Assembly: GCA_002337385.1 (NCBI GenBank) | Contig: DDFY01000003.1 | Span: 57,910 to 74,895 of the forward strand | Direction of reading: 5' to 3' | DNA: 16,986 bases | From: Erythrobacter sp. UBA1916 | Lineage (GTDB): Bacteria; Pseudomonadota; Alphaproteobacteria; Sphingomonadales; Sphingomonadaceae | Shown: positions 6,219 to 13,585 of the stretch, piece after piece | How positions within the stretch are numbered: position 1 is the stretch's first letter | How the letters are laid out: each line of letters starts with the position of its first letter | Notes under the pieces: generated by a model | Database searches by the model: none | What the model saw: only the letters and a program-made list of their open reading frames with translations | What the model was told of the DNA's origin: nothing | Translations under genes and position numbers: made by a program

Positions 6219-6357
6219 GCCCGCTGGCTCGTCACATCCCGATCCCCGCACGGCTCCTCGCTTGTGGGGTCAGAACAGGTCTTTCCCGTCAGGCACCAGC
6301 GGCGGGCAACAGGCAGGACGGCAGCCAGACGGCCCCGCCCCACATGCGCTACGGCTG

Positions 6358-6930
6358 TCAGTCCGCCTTTTTCGCGACACCCACCATGGCCGGACGCAGC
6401 AGGCGGTCCTTGATCATATAGCCAGCCTGCATTTCCTGCACGATCGTGCCGGGCTCCACATCGCTGGGCACTTCCATCATCGCCTGATGCTGGTTGGGGT
6501 CGAGTGGCATGCCCATCGCCGCAATGCGCGTGATGCCATGCTGGCCGAACACCTTGTCCAGCTCACGCTGAGTGGCTTCGATACCGGCGACCAGCCCCTT
6601 GAACTTCTCGTCCTCGCGCAATTCGGCAGGCACCGACTGGATCGCACGCGCGAGATTGTCGGCCACCGTCAGGATGTCGCGGGCAAAGCCGGTCGCGGCA
6701 TAGTTGCGCGCATCCTGCACGTCCTTTTCCAGACGGCGACGCACGTTCTGCGTATCGGCGCGGGCATAGAGCACGTCCTGCTTGGCCGTCTCAAGCTCGG
6801 CTTCCAACCGGGCGACCTCTTCCGCCATTGCGCTTCCACCGGCTTCCTCGGTATCGAGGAGCAGTTCCTCAGGAACACCTTCGAGCTCCTTCTCGGCCGC
6901 TTCGTCGCGAGGTTCGTTTTTCTTGTCCAT
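6358..6930 (-). CDS. grpE: Nucleotide exchange factor GrpE
   Basis: 190 residues from ATG 6930; the frame extends 18 bases further to a TTG, which is not needed. An acidic, disordered start (MDKKNEPRDEAAEKELEG) is followed by the long dimerising helix (about 35-85, EEVARLEAELETAKQDVLYARADTQN region), then RDILTVADNLARAI. The C-terminal beta domain that contacts DnaK ends with PNQHQAMMEVPSDVEPGTIVQEMQAGYMIKDRLLRPAMVGVAKK; this N-H-A..V......GTV......GY...R.LRPA.V.V series is the GrpE signature. GrpE opens the DnaK nucleotide site so that ADP leaves. It lies 18 bp behind hrcA and probably forms an operon with it. The 196 bp after it hold no convincing terminator. Confidence 0.97.
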   Translation of the reverse strand: MDKKNEPRDEAAEKELEGVPEELLLDTEEAGGSAMAEEVARLEAELETAKQDVLYARADTQNVRRRLEKDVQDARNYAATGFARDILTVADNLARAIQSVPAELREDEKFKGLVAGIEATQRELDKVFGQHGITRIAAMGMPLDPNQHQAMMEVPSDVEPGTIVQEMQAGYMIKDRLLRPAMVGVAKKAD

Positions 6931-6948
6931 CACCGTTATTCTGTCCAA

Positions 6949-7992
6949 TTATCCAAGTCTTCGGCCCAACGAGCGGGCGGTGAAGTCCACCATGGGAACC
7001 ACTCTGGCGTAATTCAACCGCGTCGGACCGATCACGCCGAGCACGCCGACCACCTTTCCCTCGCCGTTGCGATAGGGCGCGGCAATGACAGAAGAACCCG
7101 AAAGTGAAAAGAGCCGGTTCTCCGCGCCGATGAAGATACGCGCCGATTCCGCCTCGCGCGCGCTCTCGAGCAATTGTGCGACCTGCTGCTTGTTTTCGAG
7201 GTCGTCGATCAGCGAACGGACCCGCTCGATATCGGTCAGCGCGCTCTCATCAAGCAGCTTGGCCTGCCCGCGCACGATAAGCACCGGGCGCGCTGCCGCG
7301 TCTTCGCTCCACACCGCCAGCCCCGCCTCGACCAGCCGCGCTCCGGCCTCGTCAAGCGCGCTGCGGCCCGAGGCAATCTCGGCGCGGATATCGCGCGAAG
7401 CCTCGGCCAGTGTGCGCCCGGCAAGCCGCGCGGTGACATAGTTGCTGACCTGCTGGAGATCGCCCGCAGAAACGTCTTGCGGCAATTCGAGCACGCGGTT
7501 TTCGACATGCCCATCGGTGCCCACCAACACCACCAAAGCGCGCTTGTCGTCAAGCGGCAGGAGGTTGATCTGGGCGATCCGGCTTTCGCGTTGCGGCACC
7601 ATTACCATGCCCGCCGCGCCCGAAAGATTGGAAAGGAGCGCGCTGGTCGCCTCCAGCGCCTGCTCGATCGGGCCGGGTTCACGCATCTGCTGTTCGATCA
7701 CCGCCCGCTCTTCCGGCGAGGGCTCGGCCATCTGCATGATGCCGTCGACGAACAGGCGCAGCCCCTGCTCGGTCGGCAGGCGTCCGGCGCTGGTGTGCGG
7801 AGCGGCTAGCAGGCCCAGCTGTTCGAGATCGCTTAGCACCGAACGGATCGAGGCAGGCGAAAGATCGAGGCCGCCCGACGCTGCAAGCGCCTTCGAACCG
7901 ACCGGTTGCCCGCTATCGAGATAGCCCTCGACCACAAGCCGGAAAATATCCCGCGCACGGGCGGTCAGTTCAGTGATGGGCAAAGAGGCCAT
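6949..7992 (-). CDS. hrcA: Heat-inducible transcription repressor HrcA
   Basis: 347 residues from ATG 7992 (the frame extends 18 bases to a TTG, giving MRYLFV before the natural MASLPITELTARARDIF). The N-terminal winged helix (about 10-75) includes YLDSGQPVGSKALAASGG, SPASIRSVLSDLEQLGLL and HTSAGRLPTEQGLRLFVD, which are classic HrcA. A GAF-like dimer domain follows, ending with VVGVLGVIGPTRLNYARVVPMVDFTARSLGRRL. HrcA binds the CIRCE operator and is kept active by GroEL, so folding stress relieves repression. I find no CIRCE repeat in this window; in alphaproteobacteria the usual target is groESL, elsewhere in the genome. No clear ribosome binding site or promoter is visible before its start. 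It is divergent from rph across 181 bp. Confidence 0.97.
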   Translation of the reverse strand: MASLPITELTARARDIFRLVVEGYLDSGQPVGSKALAASGGLDLSPASIRSVLSDLEQLGLLAAPHTSAGRLPTEQGLRLFVDGIMQMAEPSPEERAVIEQQMREPGPIEQALEATSALLSNLSGAAGMVMVPQRESRIAQINLLPLDDKRALVVLVGTDGHVENRVLELPQDVSAGDLQQVSNYVTARLAGRTLAEASRDIRAEIASGRSALDEAGARLVEAGLAVWSEDAAARPVLIVRGQAKLLDESALTDIERVRSLIDDLENKQQVAQLLESAREAESARIFIGAENRLFSLSGSSVIAAPYRNGEGKVVGVLGVIGPTRLNYARVVPMVDFTARSLGRRLG

Positions 7993-8066
7993 GACAAAGA
8001 GGTAGCGCAAACTCGCAGAAGTTCAATTTTCCACGCACCCTACAGCTTGCGATTAGATGAGGTGAG

Positions 8067-8132
8067 GCTTGTCGAGGGGCTGCTTTATTGTCTAGCGGGG
8101 CCGCAACAATCAGGAACGACCCTTCGACAAGC
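8067..8132. repeat. Intergenic inverted repeat of the CCCTTCGACAAGC type
   Basis: GCTTGTCGAGGGG (8067-8079) and CCCTTCGACAAGC (8120-8132) are inverted copies matching at 12 of 13 positions, 40 bp apart. A smaller pair, ATTGT (8087-8091) and ACAAT (8106-8110), nests inside. The sequence CCCTTCGACAAGCTCA with a following GGTGAGCG is a motif I recall as widespread between genes in sphingomonads and other proteobacteria. It occupies the hrcA-rph divergent gap and could fold in the rph leader. Confidence 0.6.
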
Positions 8133-8173
8133 TCAAGGTGAGCGCGTGTGGGGCCTGGAATTCGGAGAATACC

Positions 8174-8890
8174 ATGCGACCATCCGGCCGTGCGCCCGAC
8201 GAGATGCGCGCCATTTCCATCGAAACCGGATTTACCCGTCACGCCGAAGGCTCGGTGCTGGTGGGCTTCGGCGACACCAAGGTGATCTGCACCGCCAGCG
8301 TGGAAGAGCGCATCCCGCCGTTCCTGCGCGGCAAGGGTGAAGGCTGGGTGACCGGCGAATATTCGATGCTTCCGCGCGCCACCCACACCCGCGGCAGCCG
8401 TGAGGCAGCCAAGGGCAAGCAGTCGGGCCGCACGCAGGAAATCCAGCGGCTGATCGGCCGGAGCTTGCGCGCCGTGGTCGATATGAAGAAGCTCGGCGAA
8501 CGCCAGATCACGCTCGATTGCGATGTGATTCAGGCCGACGGCGGCACCCGCACCGCCTCGATCTCGGGCGCTTGGGTGGCCCTGCGCATGGCGGTGGACA
8601 AGCTGCTGGCCGACGGCACGATCAAGGAAGATCCGATCGAGGCCAAGATCGCCGCTGTCTCCTGCGGCATCTATCAGGGCACCCCGGTGCTTGACCTCGA
8701 CTACGACGAAGACTCCAGCGCCGATGCCGACGCCAACTTCGTGTTGATCGAGGGCGGTCGCATCGCCGAGGTGCAGGCCACCGCTGAAGGCGCGACCTAC
8801 GACGAGGAGGCTCTGCTGCGCCTTCTGCGCCTCGCGCAGATGGGCTGCGGCGAAATCTTCAAGGCGCAGGACAAGGCGACGGGGCGCTAA
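8174..8890 (+). CDS. rph: Ribonuclease PH
   Basis: 238 residues, the family's usual length. ATG 8174 with GGAGA upstream gives the canonical MRPSGRAPDEMR; a GTG at 8138 would add 12 unneeded residues overlapping the intergenic repeat. The enzyme is a phosphate-dependent 3'-5' exoribonuclease that trims tRNA and rRNA 3' ends and acts as a hexamer in the cytoplasm. Residues that bind phosphate in characterised homologues fall at the same numbers here: R86 (GRTQEIQRLIGRSLR), T125 and R126 (DCDVIQADGGTRTASI). The C-terminus has GRIAEVQATAEGATYDE. It is the first gene of a tightly packed run and its TAA shares one base with the rdgB ATG (TAATG). Confidence 0.98.
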   Translation: MRPSGRAPDEMRAISIETGFTRHAEGSVLVGFGDTKVICTASVEERIPPFLRGKGEGWVTGEYSMLPRATHTRGSREAAKGKQSGRTQEIQRLIGRSLRAVVDMKKLGERQITLDCDVIQADGGTRTASISGAWVALRMAVDKLLADGTIKEDPIEAKIAAVSCGIYQGTPVLDLDYDEDSSADADANFVLIEGGRIAEVQATAEGATYDEEALLRLLRLAQMGCGEIFKAQDKATGR

Positions 8891-9513
8891 TGAAACTCGG
8901 CGGCGGAAAACTCGTTATCGCCACCCATAACGCGGGCAAGCTGAAAGAGATTTCAGCCTTGCTCGCGCCCTATGGGCTGGAGTGTATTTCCGCCGGAGCG
9001 CTCGGCCTGCCCGAGCCTGCCGAGACGGGCGCGACCTTTATCGAAAACGCGCTGATCAAGGCCGAAGCCGCCGCCAAGGCCTCGGGCCTGCCTGCACTCG
9101 CCGATGACTCCGGCCTTTCGGTCGCCGCGCTTGACGGCAAGCCGGGGGTTTACACCGCCGACTGGGCGCAGCGGCAGTGGTTCGAAGGCGAGCCGGGGCG
9201 CGACTGGTATATGGCGATGGGCAAGGTCGAGGGCTGTTTGCAGGCCCTTGGAGCGGACACCCCGCGCGACGCGTGGTTCTCCTGCGTGCTCGCCATCGCC
9301 TGGCCTGAGGGCGACCATACTGTTTACGAAGGCCGCGTCGACGGCACGCTGACCTGGCCCCCGCGCGGTGAAATGGGCTTCGGCTATGATCCGGTGTTCG
9401 TACCAGCGGGCAGCGACCTCACCTTCGCCGAAATCGCGCCGGAGGAGAAGCACAAGGTCAGCCACCGCGCCGATGCCTTCGCCAAGCTGGTCGCGGACCA
9501 GTTCGGCGTATAG
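8890..9513 (+). CDS. rdgB: RdgB/HAM1 non-canonical purine NTP pyrophosphatase
   Basis: 207 residues. It hydrolyses dITP, ITP and XTP to monophosphates and so keeps deaminated purines out of DNA and RNA. Visible motifs are ATHNAGKLKEI (11-21, substrate binding), ENALIKA (52-58), ADDSGLSV (71-78, the catalytic Asp pair), FGYDPVF near 165, and SHRADAF (191-197, base recognition). The start ATG 8890 overlaps the rph stop by one base, so translation is probably coupled. The stop TAG lies 11 bp before hemW. Pairing of rph with rdgB is common in alphaproteobacteria and points to shared expression of RNA and nucleotide-pool upkeep. Confidence 0.97.
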   Translation: MKLGGGKLVIATHNAGKLKEISALLAPYGLECISAGALGLPEPAETGATFIENALIKAEAAAKASGLPALADDSGLSVAALDGKPGVYTADWAQRQWFEGEPGRDWYMAMGKVEGCLQALGADTPRDAWFSCVLAIAWPEGDHTVYEGRVDGTLTWPPRGEMGFGYDPVFVPAGSDLTFAEIAPEEKHKVSHRADAFAKLVADQFGV

Positions 9514-9524
9514 AGTCCCCGCGC

Positions 9525-10676
9525 ATGGCGCGTGCGCTTTACATCCACTGGCCTTTCTGCCTCGCCAAGTGCCCCTATTGCGACTTTAACTCGCATGTGC
9601 GCGAGAGCGTCGACGTCGAGCTGTGGCGCAAGGCGCTGCTGGCCGACATGCGCCGCGAGGCCGAGCTTGCGGGCGGCGAGACGCTCACCTCGATCTTCTT
9701 CGGCGGCGGCACGCCCTCGCTGATGCCGCCCGCGCTGGTGGCTGCGCTGCTGGACGAGGCCGAGCACCTCTGGGGCTTTGCCGAGGGGATCGAGATCACG
9801 CTTGAGGCGAACCCCTCCTCGGTCGAGGCGGAGAAGTTTGCCGGGATCGCGGCGGCAGGCGTCAACCGCGCCTCGCTCGGGCTTCAGGCGCTGGATGACC
9901 GCACGCTGCGCTTCCTTGGGCGGCTGCACAATGTGGCGGAAAGCCTTGAGGCGCTGGCCATTGCGCAGCAGGTGTTCAGCCGCGTTTCGTTCGATCTGAT
10001 CTATGCCCGACCCGAACAAACGCTCAGCCAGTGGCGCGAGGAACTGGCCCGCGCGCTCGGCTTCGGCACCTCGCATATGTCGCTGTACCAGCTCACCATC
10101 GAGCCGGGTACGCGGTTCGAAAGCATGGTCCGGCGCGGCGAGTTTGCCCCGCTGGATGACGATGCTGCTGCTGACCTCTTTGCCTTCACGCAGGAGACCA
10201 TGCGCGACGCAGGTCTGCCCGCCTACGAGATCAGTAACCACGCCCGCCCCGGCGAGGAGAGCCGCCACAACCTCACCTACTGGCACTATCAGGACTATGC
10301 CGGGATCGGCCCCGGCGCGCACGGGCGGCGCGGCGGATTTGCCACCACCCGGCACAAGAAGCCCGAAAACTGGCTCGCCGCTATCGAGCGCAACGGCCAA
10401 GGCACGCAGGAAGAGCGCGCGCTGGGGTCAAACGAACAGGCCAGCGAGGCACTGCTGATGGGGCTGAGGCTGGCCGAAGGGGTGGACATCGCCGCCCTCG
10501 CCCAGCGGTTCGGCTTTGCGCCCGATGCGCTGGTGGACCTTGGTGCGGTGGAGCGCTGCCGCGCGCTCGGCCTGCTTGACCAGCATGGCACACGGATCGT
10601 CATCACGCCCGAGGGTATGGGCGTGCTCGACGCGGTGTTGGGCGAGATCGTCTCCTCGGCATTGGTCGCGGCATGA
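9525..10676 (+). CDS. hemW: Radical SAM heme chaperone HemW
   Basis: 383 residues. The radical SAM cluster motif is C12-x3-C16-x2-C19 (FCLAKCPYCDFNSH). The CPYCDFNSH form is that of HemW rather than the true coproporphyrinogen oxidase HemN. GGGTPS is at 60-65, and the HemW heme-binding signature HNxxYW appears as RHNLTYWHYQDYAGIGPGAHG in the second half. HemW binds heme and transfers it to membrane cytochromes. Older annotations call it oxygen-independent coproporphyrinogen oxidase, which these motifs do not support. ATG 9525 gives the usual MARALYIHWPFC. No Shine-Dalgarno is seen in the 11-bp gap after rdgB. The stop overlaps the xerC start (ATGA). Confidence 0.95.
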   Translation: MARALYIHWPFCLAKCPYCDFNSHVRESVDVELWRKALLADMRREAELAGGETLTSIFFGGGTPSLMPPALVAALLDEAEHLWGFAEGIEITLEANPSSVEAEKFAGIAAAGVNRASLGLQALDDRTLRFLGRLHNVAESLEALAIAQQVFSRVSFDLIYARPEQTLSQWREELARALGFGTSHMSLYQLTIEPGTRFESMVRRGEFAPLDDDAAADLFAFTQETMRDAGLPAYEISNHARPGEESRHNLTYWHYQDYAGIGPGAHGRRGGFATTRHKKPENWLAAIERNGQGTQEERALGSNEQASEALLMGLRLAEGVDIAALAQRFGFAPDALVDLGAVERCRALGLLDQHGTRIVITPEGMGVLDAVLGEIVSSALVAA

Positions 10677-11569
10677 CCAGCCATGACCTGCTCGAACAAT
10701 GGCGCGACCACCTCGCGCTCGCTCGTCGTCGTTCGCCGCACACGGTGCGCGCCTATGTCGCGGCGGCCGAGCGGGTGCTGCGCGACAGTGATGTCACCGA
10801 TTGGGCGGGCGTTGGCGCGCTGGAGGCGCGCGATCTGCGCGGACATCTCGCCGCGCGCCGCGCCGAGGGGATCGGCAATGCCTCCGCGGCGCGCGAACTG
10901 TCGGCGCTCAAGGCCTTTATCGCCTTCGCCCGCGAGCAGTCAGGCGGCGAACCGGGCGAAGCTCCGCGTATGCGCGGGCCGCGGCTGAAGAAAGGCCTGC
11001 CGCGCCCCGTCACCCCCGACGACGTCACCAATATCGCCGATCTGGTGGCCGCCGATGCCAAGGACGAGTGGATCGGCCTGCGCGATGCGGCCGTGCTGCT
11101 GCTGATGTACGGCGCGGGCATGCGCATCGCCGAAGCGCTGTCGCTCACCGGCGACATGCTGCCGCTGGGCGAAACGGTGACCATCACCGGCAAGGGATCG
11201 AAGCAGCGGCTGGTGCCCCTGCTGCCCGTGGTGCGCGAGGCGGTGGCGGCCTATGCCAAGGCTTGCCCCTACCCGCTGCCAGCCAAGGAGCCGCTATTTC
11301 GCGGCGCGAAGGGCGGACCGCTGTCGCAAGGGATCGTGCAGAAGGCGATGGCGCGGGCGCGCAAGGCACTCGGCCTGCCCGCCAGCGCCACTCCGCACGC
11401 GCTACGCCACTCGTTCGCCACCCACCTACTCAGCGCCGGGGCGGACCTGCGGAGCCTGCAGGAGCTGCTCGGCCACGCGAGCCTCGGCTCAACGCAGATC
11501 TATACGCGGGTCGATGCGGCGCAGATGCTGGAGACCTATCGTGCGGCCCATCCGCGCGAGCGGGATTAG
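10673..11569 (+). CDS. xerC: Tyrosine recombinase XerC
   Basis: 298 residues, the size of a Xer recombinase. The N-terminal SAM-like DNA-binding domain has the typical SPHTVRAYVAAAERV (21-35). The catalytic residues are all present: R151 (GAGMRIAEAL), K174 (TGKGSKQRLVP), H242 and R245 (PHALRHSFATHLLSAGADLR), H268 (LLGHASL) and the nucleophile Y277 (TQIYTRVD). It resolves chromosome dimers at dif together with XerD and FtsK. XerC rather than XerD is preferred from overall resemblance and the context next to hemW/rdgB, but the two are hard to separate by eye. It starts at ATG 10673 in a 4-base ATGA overlap with hemW. It is a housekeeping recombinase, not a sign of a mobile element. Confidence 0.88.
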   Translation: MTSHDLLEQWRDHLALARRRSPHTVRAYVAAAERVLRDSDVTDWAGVGALEARDLRGHLAARRAEGIGNASAARELSALKAFIAFAREQSGGEPGEAPRMRGPRLKKGLPRPVTPDDVTNIADLVAADAKDEWIGLRDAAVLLLMYGAGMRIAEALSLTGDMLPLGETVTITGKGSKQRLVPLLPVVREAVAAYAKACPYPLPAKEPLFRGAKGGPLSQGIVQKAMARARKALGLPASATPHALRHSFATHLLSAGADLRSLQELLGHASLGSTQIYTRVDAAQMLETYRAAHPRERD

Positions 11570-12171
11570 CGCGCGGAGCGTGGCTTCCACGTAATCACGC
11601 GGTAAACGTAGCCAACCAGCAGCAGTGCGATGGCACCGATCAGGATATAACCGAGCCACTCCTGCGAATCCGCCATCCAGTGGCCAAGCCACTCGCCGCC
11701 CTTGATCAGCAGCGCATTCCACACCAGCGACCCGGCAAAGGTGAACAGGGCAAACTTCCACTTCGGCATATGCGCCAGCCCGGCGGGCAACGAGATAATC
11801 GTGCGCAGAAAGGGCGAGAAGCGCAGGAAGAACACCACCCAGTGGCCGCGCCTCTGAAAGAAATCCTGCGCCCTTTCGACATCCTCCCATTCGAGCGTGA
11901 GCCAGCGGCCCCAGCGGGTTACGAACGGCTCCAGCCGATTGCGCGCGAAGGTCTCGCCGAGCCAGAACCAGAACCAGTTGCCGACCAGAGACCCGACGGT
12001 GCCAATCAGCAGCAGCGGCCAGAACGCCATCGAGCCGCGATGCACGAGCACTCCGCCCACCCCCATGATCACCTCAGAGGGGATCGGCGGGATGACATTC
12101 TCGATCGCCATCAGCAGGAAGATGCCGAAATAGCCCCCGCGCTCGATCGCTGCGATGATGAAGTCTGCCAT
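11566..12171 (-). CDS. DedA family membrane protein
   Basis: 201 residues with about five hydrophobic segments. DedA signatures are IENVIPPIPSEVIMGVGG near the N-terminus (an acidic residue and prolines in a re-entrant loop) and FFLRFSPFLRTIISLPAGLAHMP in the middle, the F.R..P..R.......AG motif with its essential arginines. DedA/VTT proteins act in the inner membrane as lipid transporters, several recycling undecaprenyl phosphate or flipping phospholipids. Which lipid applies here cannot be told. The ATG at 12171 directly gives MADFIIAAIERGGYFGIFLLMAIEN. It follows gshB by 32 bp on the same strand and its TAA stop shares bases with the xerC TAG. Confidence 0.93.
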   Translation of the reverse strand: MADFIIAAIERGGYFGIFLLMAIENVIPPIPSEVIMGVGGVLVHRGSMAFWPLLLIGTVGSLVGNWFWFWLGETFARNRLEPFVTRWGRWLTLEWEDVERAQDFFQRRGHWVVFFLRFSPFLRTIISLPAGLAHMPKWKFALFTFAGSLVWNALLIKGGEWLGHWMADSQEWLGYILIGAIALLLVGYVYRVITWKPRSAR

Positions 12172-12203
12172 GGCTTAGGAATGCGCGAGAGACGCGGAAG
12201 TTC

Positions 12204-13169
12204 TCAGCCCTGCGCCATCATCTCGGCATGACGACGTTCGAGCGCATCCCAGATACGGCCAGCCGTGTCGGTGCCGTTGAACTTGTCGATTGCGACGATC
12301 CCGGTCGGGCTGGTGACGTTGATCTCGGTGAGATATTCGCCGCCGATCACGTCGATGCCGACGAACACAAGGCCGCGCCGCTTCAGCTCCGGCCCCATCG
12401 CGGCGCAGATTTCTTCCTCACGCGCGGTTAGCTCGGATGCTTCGGCGGAGCCGCCCTGCGCGAGGTTGCTGCGGAACTCGCCCTCGCCCGGCTTGCGGTT
12501 GATCGCGCCTGCGTACTCGCCGTCGACCAGCACGATGCGCTTGTCGCCCTGCGCCACGCTGGGGAGGAACGGCTGGACCATGTGCGGCTCGGGCCAGGTC
12601 TGGTTGAACACTTCGAACAGCGCGGACATGTTGGTGCCCTCGGCATCGAGCTTGAAGATCGCCTTGCCGCCATTGCCGTGGAGCGGTTTCACCACCACCG
12701 CCCCGTGCTTGTCGATAAAGGCGCGCACATCATCGAGCTGGCGCGTGACCAGCGTCGGCGGCATGAAGCGCGCATAGTCGAGCACGAACATTTTTTCCGG
12801 CGCGTTAATCACCTCGCGTGGATCGTTCGAAACAAGCGTCTGGCCTTTGAGCCGATCCAGCAGCAGCGCGGCGCTGATATAGCCGAGGTGGAACGGCGGG
12901 TCCTGCCGCATCAGGATCACGTCGATATCCTCGGCGAGATCAAGGCGGCGCTTCTCGCCCTTGTCGAAGTGATTGCCCACCTCGCGCCGCAGCGTCACCG
13001 GATGGCCCCAGGCGATAATCCGACCCTCGTCGTAGCCCAGCGTCTCGACATCGTAATGGAACACCTCGTGCCCACGCTCCTGCGCCGACATCATCAGGGC
13101 AAAGCTCGAATCCCCGGCAATGTTGATCGATTCGAGCGGGTCCATCTGGACGGCTACACGCAAGGGCAT
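12204..13169 (-). CDS. gshB: Glutathione synthase
   Basis: 321 residues, the normal GshB length. It ligates glycine to gamma-glutamylcysteine using ATP. The N-terminal domain has the typical VAVQMDPLESINIAGDSSFALM. The ATP-grasp part carries DVILMRQDPPF, NDPREVINAPEKMF, VVVKPLHGNGGKAIF (nucleotide-binding loop), the metal and phosphate region PFLPSVAQGDKRIVLVDGEY, and LVFVGIDVIGGEYLTEINVTSPTG near the C-terminus. The start ATG 13169 is supported by GGAG nine bases upstream. It lies 65 bp behind yraN with a small hairpin in the gap and 32 bp before dedA. The rsmI-yraN-gshB order is common in alphaproteobacteria. Confidence 0.97.
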   Translation of the reverse strand: MPLRVAVQMDPLESINIAGDSSFALMMSAQERGHEVFHYDVETLGYDEGRIIAWGHPVTLRREVGNHFDKGEKRRLDLAEDIDVILMRQDPPFHLGYISAALLLDRLKGQTLVSNDPREVINAPEKMFVLDYARFMPPTLVTRQLDDVRAFIDKHGAVVVKPLHGNGGKAIFKLDAEGTNMSALFEVFNQTWPEPHMVQPFLPSVAQGDKRIVLVDGEYAGAINRKPGEGEFRSNLAQGGSAEASELTAREEEICAAMGPELKRRGLVFVGIDVIGGEYLTEINVTSPTGIVAIDKFNGTDTAGRIWDALERRHAEMMAQG

Positions 13170-13198
13170 GTGAGTTTACTCCGGCTTCATATCCAGCG

Positions 13199-13215
13199 CC
13201 GCTCAGGAGGAGCGG
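13199..13215 (-). promoter_or_regulatory. Hairpin between yraN and gshB with an anti-Shine-Dalgarno-like loop
   Basis: CCGCTC (13199-13204) and GAGCGG (13210-13215) form a perfect 6-bp stem. In the minus-strand RNA the 5-base loop reads CUCCU. The gshB ribosome binding site, GGAG, lies about 20 bases downstream and is complementary to CUCC, so a loop contact is possible. The hairpin is seen; any control of gshB is speculation. Confidence 0.3.
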
Positions 13216-13234
13216 ATGTAGTGGACTGGGCTGC

Positions 13235-13585
13235 TCAAGGCATCCAGGCGTTGACGATGTGGCGAGGCTCAGCGCCCGGCGCAAGGAGGATCACGTCGAT
13301 CCTGATGTCTTCGCCGCCACTGGCATAGTCATGCGCCACCGCTTCCACCGCCGCGGCGACCCGCGCAAGGCGGCGTTCGTCTATGGCCAGATCAAGGTCG
13401 GCAAGGGTGCGGCGAAACTTCACCTCGGCAAATACGACAACCCCCGGCGCGCGGGCGATGAGGTCGATTTCGCCAACCTTCACCTTCACCCGGCGAGCGA
13501 GAATCTCATATCCCTGCGCCTCAAGGAACAGCGCCGCCTCGTCCTCGGCCTTGCGACCGCGCGCTTCGGCAAGCTGGCGCTTCAT
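13235..13585 (-). CDS. YraN/UPF0102 family nuclease-fold protein
   Basis: 116 residues. The family has a restriction-endonuclease-like core, and the motif is present: GRKAEDEAALFLEAQGYEIL, then VGEIDLIA, then VFAEVKFRR, giving the E...D...ExK arrangement of PD-(D/E)XK nucleases. The exact cellular role of the family is not settled; replication or repair roles have been proposed. The start ATG 13585 overlaps the rsmI stop by four bases (ATGA), so the two are translationally coupled. The frame is complete and of ordinary family length, with no sign of damage. Confidence 0.92.
   Translation of the reverse strand: MKRQLAEARGRKAEDEAALFLEAQGYEILARRVKVKVGEIDLIARAPGVVVFAEVKFRRTLADLDLAIDERRLARVAAAVEAVAHDYASGGEDIRIDVILLAPGAEPRHIVNAWMP

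Noticed and set aside
6162..6357. A hidden gene or RNA in the largest gap
   Set aside because: I see only the candidate EcfG promoter, the inverted repeat at 6206-6221 and GC-rich sequence without a conserved fold, start signals or a good terminator for grpE.
8138..8173. GTG start extending RNase PH by 12 residues
   Set aside because: The canonical MRPSGRAPDEMR start at 8174 has a proper GGAGA site; the extension lies over the edge of the intergenic repeat.
9509..9524. TATAGA just before hemW as a promoter for a leaderless transcript
   Set aside because: No -35 element exists at 16-18 bases (sequence is GCTGGT-like), and TATAGA contains the rdgB stop codon, so it is probably coincidence. 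Translational coupling explains hemW better.
9384..10400. A 338-codon minus-strand frame opposite hemW and the end of rdgB
   Set aside because: Both plus-strand genes have intact catalytic motifs; the minus-strand frame is a codon-bias shadow.
10673..11569. XerC-like recombinase as a marker of an integrated mobile element
   Set aside because: It lies in a housekeeping operon, there is no tRNA, att-like direct repeat or phage gene nearby, and the sequence is of the chromosomal Xer type.
10801..12231. A 476-codon plus-strand frame crossing xerC and dedA
   Set aside because: It runs out of frame through xerC and antisense through dedA. The product is repetitive Arg/Ala/Gln-rich text without domains.
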